NCBI GenBank assembly: GCA_026874595.1
Contig: CM049311.1
Span: 7,477,676 to 7,541,675, forward strand
Direction of reading: 5' to 3'
Origin: Sipunculus nudus
Lineage: Eukaryota > Annelida > Sipuncula > Golfingiida > Sipunculidae
Length of the DNA: 64,000 bases
The first letter of the stretch is position 1. Each line of letters begins with the position of its first letter. Below the pieces are notes generated by a model that did not search any database, was not told where the DNA came from, and saw only the letters and a program-made list of their open reading frames with translations. Shown here piece by piece: positions 1-14,500 of this stretch. The translations under genes and the position numbers were made by a program.

Positions 1-146
1 TATGGACATGTCTCTCTCTTTAATTATATCATTAATGATTCAATCGCAGTCTTGTCAATTCTGTCCAAATGTGTGTGATGTAACTATGTTTTACATTTCA
101 GCCCCATATAAACCTAATTTCAATTCACACATTGCGTTATACATAC

Positions 147-234
147 CATCAATATTGGGGTTACTTTATCAGGGTCTAGATAGGCTGTGTCTTCAATCAT
201 ACCTTCTACCTTAGAAAGAGCATTCTTCTTTGTG
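147..234 (-). CDS. ITPR-like exon 29 (last exon in window)
   Basis: ITKKNALSKVEGMIEDTAYL then DPDKVTPILM. Found by phase: the AT left by exon 28 plus C gives Ile, and the frame is open to donor GTATGT. Acceptor GCTATTACAG. No strong family motif. I see no further exon in 1-146. Confidence 0.8.
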
Positions 235-3200
235 CTGTAATAGCATTGAAAAATATTTTCAACTTGCATAACAGTTCAAATACACCTGAAAGGCATACTT
301 TGATGTTAAGAGTTGTGACTATGAATTATATTGGTGTAGTAATTCAACTATATCATGTCTTTTCTTTCACAATTTAACTTATGGAATATTCCATGTTCAA
401 ATTGAGAGAATTTTACCTGAATGCCATCACACATGCTTAATGGACGACAATAAATGAATATACTTCTAAATTTACTGTGAAATGACCCTTCCTTGTTGGA
501 TTTGATTCTGGCATTACACTGACCAACTTCTTGTTGATAGAATGTGTAGTTTAACTTACATGAAGCTGACACTTCCTTTAGCATCACGTTGAGTCAGTTG
601 GTACAAGCCATACCAGTCACATTCATTGTCTCTGATTTCTTTAAACCATGAAACAAACTGCTCCAGATGCCTGTTGAGCTGGAATGTAAGCAGCAAGCCC
701 AGAACCTCCATGGCTCTAAAGTATGAAAAAAAGAATATTTTAATCATTTCACTTATCAATATTAATTTACTATAGTTTAAAACAGGTGTTTTCTGATACA
801 CAAAGAATTGTAAAAAATCTTCAACATACAGGAAACAAGGGACCCATGGGTCATATTGCTCAGCTGCATTTGGGAAAATATTTGTGCTGCAAAATATTTT
901 TAGTTCTTTTGGTTTTTCAATTATATTATCATTAGAAAAGCTATGAGAAAATGGCCCTGCTAAAATGAAACTCTGTAAATTATAGAATAATGGACATGAG
1001 CTAAACCATTTAGTGATGCACCAAGGGAACAAATAGGCCTACGGTAAGTGTTATATAAAAGTAACATTTCATAAACAAATAATGTGTGAAGGCAATTAAG
1101 CTTTCAAAAGTTAAATATATGGCCATATGAGTTAAAAACAAGGGACCCATGGGTCTTGGTGCTCAGCTGATCGTGATTGGACTATAAATGTTTCTCCACT
1201 GTGATACTATATCGAGTCGATAAAGCTTATGAATATCATGTACATGTTGGGCTATTATAAAGGAATGTAATTTAATATGTGAGTAAATGATAAATGAAAT
1301 TACCTGACTGATGGATTAATAGAGACAAATAAAGAGGTTTATTTTTTATTTATTTAGGAGGGGTTGAAAATTGTGATATATTTGAGCAAATATGAATGCA
1401 ATGACAGCAGTAATAAGCAGTAGTAGAATGATGATAAGGCTATTTGTTGAAGGATCTAAAGTGTATGGTAGTCTGCAAGCGTTCAATTTGACAGATATGA
1501 TGTTATGATTAACTATGCTGATGAAGTGATTTATGAATATGTGACTGTATGACACAATATCTCTTTAGTCTTGACAAGGTACATTATTCTGATGCCAACT
1601 ATGTCTACATATTACACAATATTGACATAATTTCTGGCATGTACATAGGTACCTATGGACAAATAGTTATACAAAATATTAAAGTATGAATATATCTGAT
1701 TCATCTAGTTCTTGCTTACTGAGGCTGACTTTGGGATGGGGTTCGGAGAAGGGAAAAGTGAGGGCAGCACGAAGGTGGATGTAGAAATATTCTATTGTAA
1801 TGTTTTTCATTTATATAAGAATATGAAAAGCTAGGAGGAAAGGGGCCCTCCTACTTGGTTATAGTAAAGTTCTAAATATATGATTGCAAACTAATACTCT
1901 GACAAGACTGTCATGAAGAAAAACAGTAAAAGTTTTGAGATACTGTGTTGCATACGAAAATTTACAGATGGACAGGCAAGTGGACAGAATGGACTAATAC
2001 CTTTATTTCACTTTCAAGAGAATAATGCATTTAAGTTTATATATAATCCTATTTTCTTTAAGCAGATCCACTTTTTCCATTAAGAAGTTTTTATCTGAAT
2101 CATTTTTTTATTTACAGGTTTATAAATTTTTAATTAAAAAACCTGAAAATATAAGTTAAAATATTAGAATCGTTGCAAAAGTTGCAATCATTATATATAC
2201 AGAGTAAAAAACATTGGGTCATATTATGCATACACATATATTTTATTATTTTTAAATCATAAATGTTTAAACTGATTTTAAAAGAAAATAATGCCACAAC
2301 ATGGCATCTACAAGAATATAATCCTTGAATCACTATTAAAAAGTTTTGCAAATTGGATTTTTCAGGACATGCTTAATTTTATTCACCAAAATAAAATAAA
2401 AGTAAATTTGATAAAAAAAACATCTTTTCAAATAAAGTATACACACTGTTGGTTGAATGAGGGACAAACAATATCATTGTGCTAATTACTATCCCAGTTT
2501 TAATTAATTACTGGAATTAATAGTCAATTTCACACCTGGTGAAGTTTTTACTCTTCTGAAGTAAGGAATTACTTATCTCATTAACATCCACACTTTCACA
2601 GCAATACACCACTTTGTGGACACAATTAAATGTACACTTTAATCATTGTAACCCTGGTGGTTCAATACAAAATCTAAAATGTAGCATGTCCAAGAATAAA
2701 ATAAAATACAGAAAAATTATAACATTCATCTAGTTTATGCACCAGCTGGGGTGGGGGGGATGAGTGCAGGGCAGAGGGGAAGCCTGCCAGTAGTGGCCAA
2801 GCTGGGCCAAGGTAAGCTGCCTGGGGTGGGTTACATAATGCAAGTGAAGGCTGTACTACTAGGTGGGCTAGATGTAAACAACACTTGACATGGTGTATAA
2901 AACATAAATAAAAACTATTCATTCCAATCAATTTCTTTTTAAAGTTCAGATTTTAAAGATAAAATCCTTATGCATATATGCTGGGAAAATTAAATCAACA
3001 GTGCCAAAGTTGGACAAAATTTAAGGTATTGATTTTTTATTTATGCTAATAACTTGAAAAATTTGCAAAATTCAGATCTAATTTTGGGTAAACAATTGAA
3101 TCTTGATTAAATAAAGTTATATTCCTGAAAAAAAGTCTCTAGGTTCAGCAATTCTCATGTTAGGTAAGTAAATTTATTTCCTGATTTTTTAAAAAATTGC

Positions 3201-6200
3201 ATTATGTTTTGGCCCATAACTTCAAAATAATACCCAATACGGACCTAATTTTTGGTATGTTCATAGAAAATGTATAAAAGAATGTAAATACTAAATACGA
3301 TCAAAAACAGATCAGTGGTATGGATATTAGGCAGCCTTGAAGTGTAATAATGGCTTTTTTTTATGGAAAACGGAGTTTTTTTCCTTAATATCTCGAAGGA
3401 ACAAAGTCCTAATGACCCAATTTTCTGTATGGTAGGAGATTTTGGGGACATCTAAAATTATGTCAACAGCCTGGGGAGCATAGAGATGTGCACTGAATGA
3501 CCTACAGTCATCAAAGTGGACTGCTTGACAATGTAAGGGAATACAACAAGAGCCTCCAAAAAAATTCAATAACTAGCCTAATTTTGCAGCTTTTATTTTC
3601 AGATTTTAACAGATTAAATCCTTATGTATACATGGTGTGAAAATTAAATCCACAGTACTTACAGGAAAAAAACATGCCATGGCCAAAGTTGGGCAAAATT
3701 TAAGGTACCAATTTTATATTTTTGCCAATATTTAAAAAAATTTAACAAATTTTGATCTAATTTTTGGTATACAATTAAATTTTGATTAATTAAAGTTGTA
3801 TTACTGGAAAAAAGTCCCTACCTTTAACACTTTTGGTCTTAAGTGACCAAATATCTTCCTGATTTTTATACAAAGTCCATTATGTTTGGGCCCATAACTT
3901 TTTAAATTATATAATACTGACTTAATATCTGGCATGTACATAGGAACTATATAAAGGAATATTTATGGTAAATATGAAGAAAACCAGATGAGTGGTTTTG
4001 ATATTAGGCAGTCCTGAAGTGTGAAAATAGATTTCTAATAAAAAATTGAGGTTTTTCCTTAATATCTGAAACATCTAACTGTATGCCGAAATTCAGATTC
4101 GTAGGTCCAACGGTGTCGAAACGTGCCAGTCTTACGGACGGACATCCAGACGGACGGACAGACAGACGGACAGACGGCACGACAGACGGACGGACGACGG
4201 ACAATGGACCATGACTATAGCTCAGATGACTTATAGTCAGCTGAGCTAATTAATCCCACAAAGATTAACCAATATTCCAAATTTTAATACGAAGTTAACA
4301 GTGTTATTCACTAGTGGTGGGAGTCGGTTCCTTTTTCATAATCGATCATCGATTTGGGCAAACCGATCGATGATCGATTATTAATCATTTCAGACAAATA
4401 TAAAGAAATATGCAATTATCTGTGAAACTGTACTCTCTTTACTTAGCCCGTATGTCTTAGTAATTCTACCTTAGGAAAAGAAGTCTTTGCCATTTTTTCC
4501 CATTATTACTAAGATATGCTATTTAAAGTTTCATTTTAATGAATTGTAATAATCAAGAATTAAACCACAGTTCAGAACATATATACTTGCTGGCCCTCAT
4601 GAATACTCCCGCGTATCATTTTAACTTCACCACCAGCAATTGCTTTCATTTTATAACAATTATGACGACTGCGGTAATGCATACTGGTTTTACAGGTCCG
4701 CCAGGAAAATTACAGGCCTAAATAATTTTTGGTAAAAATTTTAAAATTAGTAACAGAAAACTAAATATATAATTACTCATGCGACAGCGGCACCTTTCAT
4801 CAGTTGAAGATATTATTTCTAAGAGAATCTCGCAAAATTGGCATAGACCTGGAGAATTATGGAGCATTTTAATGCCATATCGGGTCACGTGACTAACATG
4901 GAGGCATAAGGACGTGTCAGTGAGGGTCTCCGGAAAACTTTATTCTTGAAGCCTGAACATTTTGGAATTATGCCACCAAAATCACAAAGAAAACCGAGAG
5001 GGGCAGATAAGGGTAGTGATACCGATATGTCCGAGTCCATAGAGGCATATTTGTCTCGAGAAACTGAACAGCCACCAAGCACACCGTCAACAGGTGAATT
5101 ACCTGAGGCCAGCCATGTGGGTATCCGTGCCCTTGAGGACCGGTTGACCAAGTTAATAACAACAGTGGCCGAAAGCATTAAGACTGAGTGTGAAAAGATT
5201 CGTAGAGAATTAGGTGAACAGTTCAAAAACACAACTCAACAATTACAGGAAAGCGTAGAATTCACACAGCAAGAGGTAGACAGTCTTAAAGAAGATAAAG
5301 ATAAACTAGAGAAGAGAGTTCAACAACTTGAACAGAAATTGACCGAAAATGAAACAGAAATGAACTCATTCAAAAAAGAAATGCTAGAAGCTGTAAATCA
5401 ACTGGAGAGACATAGCAGAGAATACAATATTCGCGTGAAAGGGGTAAAAGAGGAGAAAGGAGAAAACATAGGCAAAAAGTGATTATTGCTTTAGAACTGC
5501 AAGGTGCGGGTAGAGCAGACGAACTGAGTGAAAAGATCGAGGTGGCGCACAGAATTGGAAAATTGCAGGATAATAGAGACAGACATGTTCTTGTAAAACT
5601 ATATAGCAGAGAGGATAGGTGAGAAATATTGTTCAAAACGAAAAGAAGAGGGCCAGATGGTAAAAATATGATAGCTGAAGATTTAACAAAGACAGACTGG
5701 GAATTAAAGAAAAAGGCTTTACCTCAAATGAAAAGGGCGCACAACGAGGGAAAAAAGGTCAAATTTTACCGGGGAAAGCTGATTGTGAATGGGAGATTTG
5801 TGGCAATTGAATAGAGACACCCAGTAACGATGAAAATAGGTCCTAGTGACCAGTAAAGAGGACCCAGAGATTTGCATAGACATTTAAACTTTGTGGTCAG
5901 TACGAAACCGCAAATAACATTAACAATAGACTTGGTTTCAAAAACAGTGGGCGTCTAACTAAGCAAGAGTGCCTCCTATCGGATATTTTCAAAACAAGAA
6001 CAAGACTTATGATACGATAGCGCCATCTGTATGGTAAATTCCACATCTCTCTCGGGATAATAGAATCATATTTAAATAGGAAGCTGCAATTTAAAACAAT
6101 TATGTGGCTATTTTTATTATTATTATTAATATTAGTATTATTAGTATAATGATTTAATTTGTAAGAACAGGCATTTGAATTTAACTATAAATTTTTAATT

Positions 6201-9200
6201 TATAAACACAAATTTAATAGAAATAATGGAGACCACAGTGTTAGTCACGAAAATACATCGAGCTATTGTTTTAGACTTTGGTTCGATGATGAGATCACAT
6301 TTTTACAGTGTCTTTAGAAAGACACAAAAAATTAGAGAAACAAAGTCAGATGTATTTAGTTATGGTCATGTTAGAGGTAAATCGGAAGCATTCAAAAATA
6401 GTTTTGATAGTGATATGTTCCAGAAGACTTTGACATTGTATGAATATATGTGGATATATATATGTAAATGTAAAGGGAAAAGAAACAAAAAAGAAACAGT
6501 TTTAATATTCAGTTAAAAGAGATGAACAGATATAAATTACGAAAATCTTACAGATAAGCCTTCTATAGAAATTTATGTTTAGTTTGTATTCCTAGTGGAA
6601 AAACCTCAACAATACATTGACAGATATAAAGATATTGAGTATTAATGTTAGAGGTTTAAGAAATTTTAAAAAATGAAGATCAATTTTTACTTGGGCAAGG
6701 AAACATAAAGCTGGGATAATTTTGCTACAGGAAACGTATAGTGAACCAGTAGATGAAATCATTTTGAGAAATGGGTGGGGAGGAAAGGTTATAATGAGTC
6801 ATGGTAGTAAGCATAGCAGAGGGGTAGCATGTTTTATATCAGGGCAGTTACATTATGATTATAAAGTTTTATATAAAGATCGTGAAGGAAGGTTAATTAT
6901 CTTAAGATTAGAAATAAATGAGACTACCTTTGTAATTGTGAACATATACTCTCCAAATGAAGAGAGTAAACAAGTGCAGTTTTTTAAAGCAATTTGTAAA
7001 GAGTTGCAATGTCTTAACATTAATCAGGATGAAAATATAATAATAGGAGGTGATTGGAATACAGCTCTAACAATAAAAGACAAAAAAGGTGGTACAAATA
7101 TTCTAAAAGAAAGGGAAATAAAAGAAATAATAAATTTAAAAGGAAACTTTGATCTACAAGATATATGGAGGATAAGATACCCAGAAGTATATCAATATAC
7201 ATGGAGACAGGCTTCGAAAAAAATTCATTCTAGAATAGATTATTTTCTTACATCGTCAATATTACATGATAAATTTTCAGAAGTTTCAATTATTCCAGCC
7301 TTTAAATCAGACCATTCAGGAATTATTATTTCATTCAAAGAAACTATAACAGAAAGAAGGGGTAGAGGATATTGGAAATTTAATAATAATCTTCTACAAG
7401 ATAAGCTATATAAAAGGATGATATATTCAAAATTAGAAGAATGGGTGAAAGAAGATAATTATAGCAATCCAAATTTACACTGGTAATTTCTTAAATATAA
7501 AATTAGGAAAGAAACCATTCAATATTCAAAAAGTAAATGTAGAGAGAAACGTGAGAAAGAATTATGCTTAGTTGGAGAACTTCAAGAGTTAGAGGATAAA
7601 GAAAATGAATCTGATAGATATATACAACTCCAAAATGAATTGCAAAAATTATATGATAGTAAAACTGAAGGAATAATAACTAGAGCAAAAATTAGATCGA
7701 TTGAAAAAGGAGAAAAAAGTACCAAGTATTTTTAAAATTTAGAAAAAAGAAATGGAACAAGGAAACATATCAAGAAATTAGTAGATGATAAGGGATATAT
7801 TATTACTGGTATAAAAAACATTTTAAATGAAGAAAAAAGATTTTTTAAAGAACTGTATACTTCTAAGAGATCTACAATAGATCAAACAGAGGAAAATTAA
7901 TTCTCTAAAAATAAAGATATTCCTAAGCTCACAGATGCAGATCAGGAAACATGTGAAGGATACTTGTCAGTTGAAGAATGTTTTAAAGTTATGAAAACAT
8001 TTAAAAAAAAATAAGTCACCGGGAAATGATGGTCTGACCATTGAATTTTTTACTTGTTTTGGGGATAAATTAGGCTGGTTAATGGTTGAAAGCTTTAACT
8101 ATTCTTTAGATAGTGGAAATTTAACACCCTCGCAAAAACAAGCTGTCATCACTTTGGTGGAGAAGAAAGATAAGGACAGAACAAAAATAAAGAACTGGCG
8201 CCCAGTTTCTTTATTAAATATTGACTACAAAATTATGACAAAAGCATTCTCCTTCAGATTGTAAAAAGTTTTATCAAAATTAATCCATGAAAATCAGCAT
8301 GGTTTTATGAAGCATACATCTATTACAGAAGCAGTTAGAACTATTTTGGATGTTATCTTTTATACTAATCAAAGAAAGCTCAATGGAATAGTAATCGCAA
8401 TAGATTTTGAGAAAGCTTTTGACACGTTAGAATGGAGTTTTATATATGATACACTTAAATATCTTAATTTTGGGAACACTTTTATAAAATGGGTGAAATT
8501 GATATACAGTAATGTTGAAGCTTGTGTAATGAATAATGGTCACTCCTCCGGGTATTTTAAAATTGAAAGAGGAGTAAGACAAGGAGATCCACTTTCACCT
8601 TACCTTTTTATCTTATGTTTAGAAATGATAGCTATAACTATATGTGGTAACACAGAAATAAATGGTATACATATAAGGGAAAAAGAATTAAAACTTGTAT
8701 TATATGCAGATGATACAACTGTTATCGTTCGGAATCTAAACTCTGTTAAAGTTGCACTGGATTTGTTTAAACAATTTTCAAAATATTCAGGCCTAAATAT
8801 AAACAAAGAAAAAACAGAAGCAATGTGGATAGGGAGAGTAAAAGACAGAAACTTCAAACCACTGGGATTAAGATGGCAGGAACATATTTAAGTTTTGGGT
8901 GCCCTTGTGTCCAACAATTTTAAACATATTTGCAAATCTAATTTTGAACCGAAGATTCAAAGTATTTATGAAATAACAAATATATGGAAACAGAGAAATT
9001 TAAGTTTAAATGGTAGAATTTTGATAGTAAAAACACTGTGTTTCTCTAAACTTGCACATTTAACATCAAACTTTACTTTTCCAAAAGAAGTTAAAGATAG
9101 ACTAAATAAGATACTTTGGATGTTCATATGGAAAGGGAAGAAAAGGGGGAACGTTAGGAGAGAATTATTGATAAAACCAATATCTGAAGGTGGAATGAAA

Positions 9201-11472
9201 ATGTTGGATATTAACAGTTTTATCAGGACACAACATGTTATGTGGATACAAAAACATTTAGATAAATCTAAAAAAGATTGGAAATTGTTTTTAGTAAAAT
9301 TTTGTCAAAATTTTGAAAATATAGAACTATTAATGCAGTGCAATTATGATGTCAATATGTTAAAAAATAAATTGCCAGATACCTATATAAATGCATTATT
9401 AGCATGGAAAGTAATTCGCCAACAGCATCTACCTAGCCCTATTGTGTGGAATAATAAAAATATAACAGCTGCTGGTAAACCAATTTTCTGTAAATCATTG
9501 TTCGAAGCAGGACTTAAATATGAAAGACAGCTGTATAATAAAAATGGGATATTTTGGAATTTCGATTATTAATTTCGATTAAAAATGTTGATTATCTCAT
9601 ATATCGAACAATATTAAGCCAAGTTGGAAAAGAAAGATATAGGGATGAGGTGTATATAGAAGAGCAGACTAGTTTATATATATGTAATACAAAAGAAGGG
9701 GTAAAAAAGGTTGAATGTATTGTTTCAAAGCAGATTTATGAGTATATGGTGAGCCTGATTAATGTTGGAAAACTTGTATGTAAAGAAAAATATAATCTAC
9801 AATATGGTATAATGGAAGATGATTGGCATATAATATATAATATTGGACCTGAACTATGTAAAAACAGAAGGATAAGTGAATTTAAATATAAAATATTACA
9901 TGGGTATCTCTTTCTGAATGAAAAACTTTATAAATGTGGTATAAGTAGTGACCCATACTGCCGATACTGCCATACAGCTGTGGAAAATATAGGTCATTTC
10001 TTCTTTCATTGTTCAGTTGTTAATATATTTTTGAAGGCAGTCAGTCATTTATGCGGAATATCAGAAGACCTATTAACAGAAAAAAACGTTATTCTTGGAA
10101 TACCAGAAAGAAATAGAAAGAAAGAGAATAAAGTCCTTTTACATGCAAAATATTTTATATATATAACACAGGAAATTAGTAAATTGAATATAGATAGTTT
10201 CAAGAAATACTTGATTTACCAGAAAAAAGTGGAATGTGGAGTTAAAGATGGAAATACAAATGAAAGGTTATCCCTTTGGGATACCAAAGTGGATTAAATA
10301 TATTTTTACATTGTTTAATTATTAAAATCAGTACTAAAAATATACGGTTTTGGAAAAATGATATTATACAAGATTATCTAGCCTACTGGAAATATGTGTT
10401 CTCTGTTGCGGTGTTTTGTGTTGTGTGGTTCATATATGATGTGTTTTTCATATATGATGTGTTTTTTTGTTGTATATGTATGCATTCTTTATTGTCTTGA
10501 ATGTTTGTATTGAATATGTATTGTTAATAAAAAAAAAAAAAAAAAAAAATGCCATATCGCCCATATTTTGCGATGAACATCTCGTTAGAAAACTCTCCTC
10601 TAATTCTGCAGCTCCCTGCCAGTTCCAGGAGGTTTAATAAGTCCTCCATTTTTTCTCATCTACCGAATCATACTCCGTTAGATAAGGAGGTTATTTGGGA
10701 ACACAGACTCATTATATGAAGCACGGAATGCTGTAAAAAATGGAAGAATAATTTTTGCCTATAACATAAAGGCATTCTGGAAAAATAAAATCATGAGTAT
10801 GATATAATCGATAGTTGCCTTTGGTAATCGAGCGCTTGAAAGTGGCAGCAAACTGACTGACTTTCGAAAAAACTCGATGATCGGCCCACCACTATTATTC
10901 ACACCTAGGCCCCGCCAACTTTAAGAAATATGAATGAAATGCTACAAAGTATATATATCTTCTTATATCTTGTCAGTTATCACTTACATTAGATCCTAAA
11001 ATTTTATTATCACATTTGAATATTAGGATTAAATTCCTTAAATATCTCAAAGAAACAAAGTCCTATTGACCCAATTTTCGGCATGGTAGGGGATTTTTGG
11101 GACATCTAACTGTATTCCTAATTTCAGATTCGTAGGTCCAATGGTGTCGAAACGTGCCAGTCTTACGGACGGAAATCTGGACAGACAGACGGACGGACAA
11201 CGGACAATGGACCAAGACTATAGCTCAGCTAAAAATACAAAATTCTATTTGATTTTTTAAAGATCAAATTCTTCCCACTGAACTTGTCAGAACTGAATTT
11301 ATACTATTAAATGTAGAAAATGGATCCCAGTGCACACAAGAGCCAATACTTTACTGTATGAATATGTGGGGAAAAACTTATTGTAACTCGGCAAAAGATG
11401 TCATCCTTTTAGAATTATATCATTGAAATCATATGCTGTGAAAGTCTTTTTTACATCTGTAGGACTTTCATA

Positions 11473-11503
<31 letters not shown>

Positions 11504-14500
11504 TTATTATTATTATTATCAAAGAATAAAGATATTAGAAATTGTGAGTAATACACACAATAAAGCCTTACACATGGCAATTAAATGTTTTAGAGTTTTA
11601 ATATTATTGTGTGTTTCAGACTGTTACAGTCAAGAGCTTCTACTTTTTCATGATAAAACAATGAGACTAAAACTGATTTATATTCCTAATTTTCTTTGAT
11701 CTGGTGAATAAATGGTAGTTTTGTACCTGTACTTGGCATTGACAACAGCTTCAGTTTCTGGGCCAGGCCAATACCGCTCTTCCTTGGAATACTTGGTCTC
11801 TTGGATGTCTTCCTCTTTTCCTGTCACAAAATCAGTATCTCAGAACAAGCAGGTTTACTTATAATTAAAAACACCACATAATATGACAGTCTTATAAATA
11901 TCTCTTGCTGTATAACAGTGAATATTTTCACCACGTTTGATCAGTAAAGGATATGCTATCAGGTGTTCATGTATGTAACACTCTATTATCCACACATTGA
12001 CAGCAAAATTTTAAGATTTAAATTTGTTTTTATGGTAAAAGCAAATAAAACTGGAAAATAAAGTTGGTTTTTGGTAACAAGCTTTGGTGTACATGGTCTG
12101 TGGCACAGCTGTCCTTCTTCTTAAACAACGTACTGTTTGACTACCTACATCAGCTTTACTGCATCATAATCATTTAGTACCCTGTAGTATACAGTGCAAA
12201 TGTATTACAGAGTACACATGACATTGTTCCTGCATGCTTGGATGATTTAATTACCTTCACGTTTACTCTGGCGATTTTTTTTAGTTTTGGAGAATTTCCT
12301 GTCATTTCTTCCATCCATCAAGTCTTCCATGGGCTTAACGAGTTGTTTGATGTTATGAGCATCACCATAGAAACCAAACCTTACAAGGTGGTACACCAAC
12401 TTCAAGACCTTAAAGGATCAATATTTATAAGTATTAACAAAAATGTTCATTCTTGAGATCAAGTAAAAGGTCACGTTTTTTATTTTATCTAAGACCTTGA
12501 CTATAACAACTTGTGTATCAAATCTGAGGGTAAAATATGCAGTCCTTCAAAATATAGCATTTTAAACAGAAATCCTAGACACAATCAACTGTATTTTGGC
12601 TCATTATCCTTAACGATTTCGGCCAAGGTCACCAGTTTTTTTAACTTGTCTGAGAATAGAATGAAAAGCTTTTGTATCAAATTTCAGGGAAAAAAATATT
12701 CAGTGCCACAAAAGTTAATGTTTTCACAAATAAACCTACAGGCAACAAACACATATGAAAAGAATAAATAATGTCCGGACTGAAGACTGGCATACAGTGG
12801 AACCTGTCTGAATGACCACCTGTCTATTAAGACCACCTTTGGGTGAACTGAAAGCTTTCCTATATTCGTTATAACTGACCTATCTAGAAAATAAGACCAC
12901 TTGTGCATTAAGACCACTTTTGGCCAGTCCCATGGGTGGTCTCATAACTCAGGTTTCACTGTGTCTGGAAGAATCCAATACAAGAAAATTTCATCCAAAT
13001 TATCTACATATACCCTTTAGACCTAAGGCAATAAATTCCACCGCATGAAAGTCACTTCTGCTGAATAGTTACCTGTTCGATGAGGAGGTTAAGGGGGATA
13101 TCTGATGCTGTCATGCTCTTGTGATTATCGAGGAAGTCTGTGATCCAGTCACGAAGCAGTCTGAACTTGTCAGAGTCCCTGGTGCGAGCCTGCTAAATAT
13201 GATCAAATTCTCAGACAGAGGAAATACCTGTAACTGATGGGAAAACCTAAAAGATCACTACATATATTGGTACAAAAGGTTTTAACAAAACATAAAACCA
13301 GTGAAACAGACACGGAAAAGGTGGTGCCAGGGAAGATTCTGAGATAGAGGCTTGCAGATGAGTCAGTACTGTACAATTATTTATCAAATTCTATTAACCA
13401 TAGCAATAAAAAACAACTTTAATATAAACTCCTCAGGTGTCAAGATGAGCATCTATTAGTGTAAGAATTGGTTTTAAATTATATTCGATGCCAGAAAGAC
13501 AAAATACACTAATGATAGATTATCAATTGAGTATCTTATGTTATGTGATGTACATTTCACAGAACATCTATTATGCATCCAACATCTAGTATGCACTCTA
13601 AAAGTTTGACAGGAGTACTTGTTAAATAAAAGTCACTTTTGGTTTATTGATTAAGACTTTTGATGTAAAAATCAATTCCAGACTTAAAAGCCTGAGTCAA
13701 CTTTTTTGGTCACTTGGACCTAAAGTTTCTGGACTTCAGAATCGGAGGTACCTGTATGGACTGGAGACCAAGAAATCAAACCAAGTCCCTCTAGTACAGC
13801 GGCTAAGCACCAGAATTTCTCAAATTTTGCAGAAAGCACAAAACTTTCCTCAGTTATACAACTTCTTCTAAGGATCTTTAAAAAAAATAGATTTTAAAAA
13901 ATGGCAGCCAAAATGTGCATTTCGCCAATCTGTTACACTTCTTTTCAATCAGAAAGACCAAACTAATGGCCCATGGGCCATGACGCTGAGCTGAAATCAA
14001 GGAACTTGGAACAATGAGCAAAATGACTTGCAGAGAGTTGAAAGTCATGCATTTTGCCAACAGTCCTTGGAAATAAGTTACTGCAACCTTATTAAGTTTT
14101 TCAAATAGATGATACCAGGTACTCCAAAGGTAGTTAGATTGCTTTGTGGAACCCCAACAATTTGTTCTCATCTGCCTAATAGACTGCTAAAAGCCTATTC
14201 TTTTGATTGGATGGAGAGATCCAACTCATATCACATACGGTTACTGACGTCACATGTTTGACAAGTTTGAATATAAATATGATGAAAGGAAGTCTGTATT
14301 TGCAGCACAGAGGTCGGGACCTGTCTCTGTGTAGGGTGAATTGTATCTTAATATTATAAGTGTCTATCTAGTGCATTATCTGCAAAAATTCTTTATCAGA
14401 AATTCTCTTGTTGTTGAATTGTAAAGACATCAAATTTTCCACATCAACAGCAATTTCATTTTGGGTAAGTTTATGTCTGTTAATATCAATACCATTATTA

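Larger units (their letters stand above)
4883..10547 (+). mobile_element. L1/Tx1-like LINE, full-length in structure, coding-dead
   Basis: Inserted in the hAT MITE with an exact 12-bp target duplication AATGCCATATCG (4871-4882 and 10548-10559) and ending in a poly-A tail (from 10529). It starts GGTCACGTGACTAACATGG, followed by ORF1 (4970-5814), a ~0.8-kb spacer and ORF2 (from ~6620 to 10297). Both ORFs are broken by stops and frameshifts. The two-ORF layout, coiled-coil ORF1 and APE-type endonuclease before the reverse transcriptase place it in the L1/Tx1 group. Clade assignment is by style only. Confidence 0.9.
4312..10894. mobile_element. hAT-type MITE (~900 bp without the nested LINE)
   Basis: Begins TAGTGGTGGGAG and ends with the inverted CCCACCACTA, a 10-bp perfect terminal inverted repeat that continues imperfectly (GTCGGTTCC against CCGATCATC). 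An exact 8-bp duplication TTATTCAC flanks it (4304-4311 and 10895-10902), the size made by hAT transposases. No transposase ORF remains, so it is non-autonomous. It is split by the LINE at 4883-10547. Confidence 0.85.
716..11726 (-). other. ITPR-like intron 27 (11 kb, transposon-filled)
   Basis: Longest intron seen. 716-2930 is unremarkable AT-rich DNA apart from two copies of a motif with core GACCCATGGGTC followed by GCTCAGCTG (about 841-861 and 1143-1170). 2930-4250 is a hairpin-ended repeat, 4312-10894 a hAT-type MITE containing a LINE, 11026-11228 a second piece of the 2930-4250 family, and 11475-11519 an ATT/TTA microsatellite. None of the elements disturbs the exon phases. Confidence 0.85.
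12409..13072 (-). other. ITPR-like intron 25
   Basis: Filled by the family D repeat (12440-12775) and the short inverted-end element (12795-12961). Confidence 0.8.

Noticed and set aside
2674-2931. 85-codon minus frame across a GC-rich patch (2735-2830)
   Set aside because: No phase-compatible splice sites between exons 27 and 28 require it, and exons 27 and 28 already join in frame.
6226-6516. 96-codon frame between LINE ORF1 and ORF2
   Set aside because: It lies in the inter-ORF spacer of the LINE and shows no similarity I recognise to any LINE protein; probably chance in AT-rich spacer.
6620-9572. Idea that in-frame TAA/TGA in ORF2 are read through or recoded
   Set aside because: Frameshifts accompany them, and ORF1 is also broken; ordinary decay explains it.
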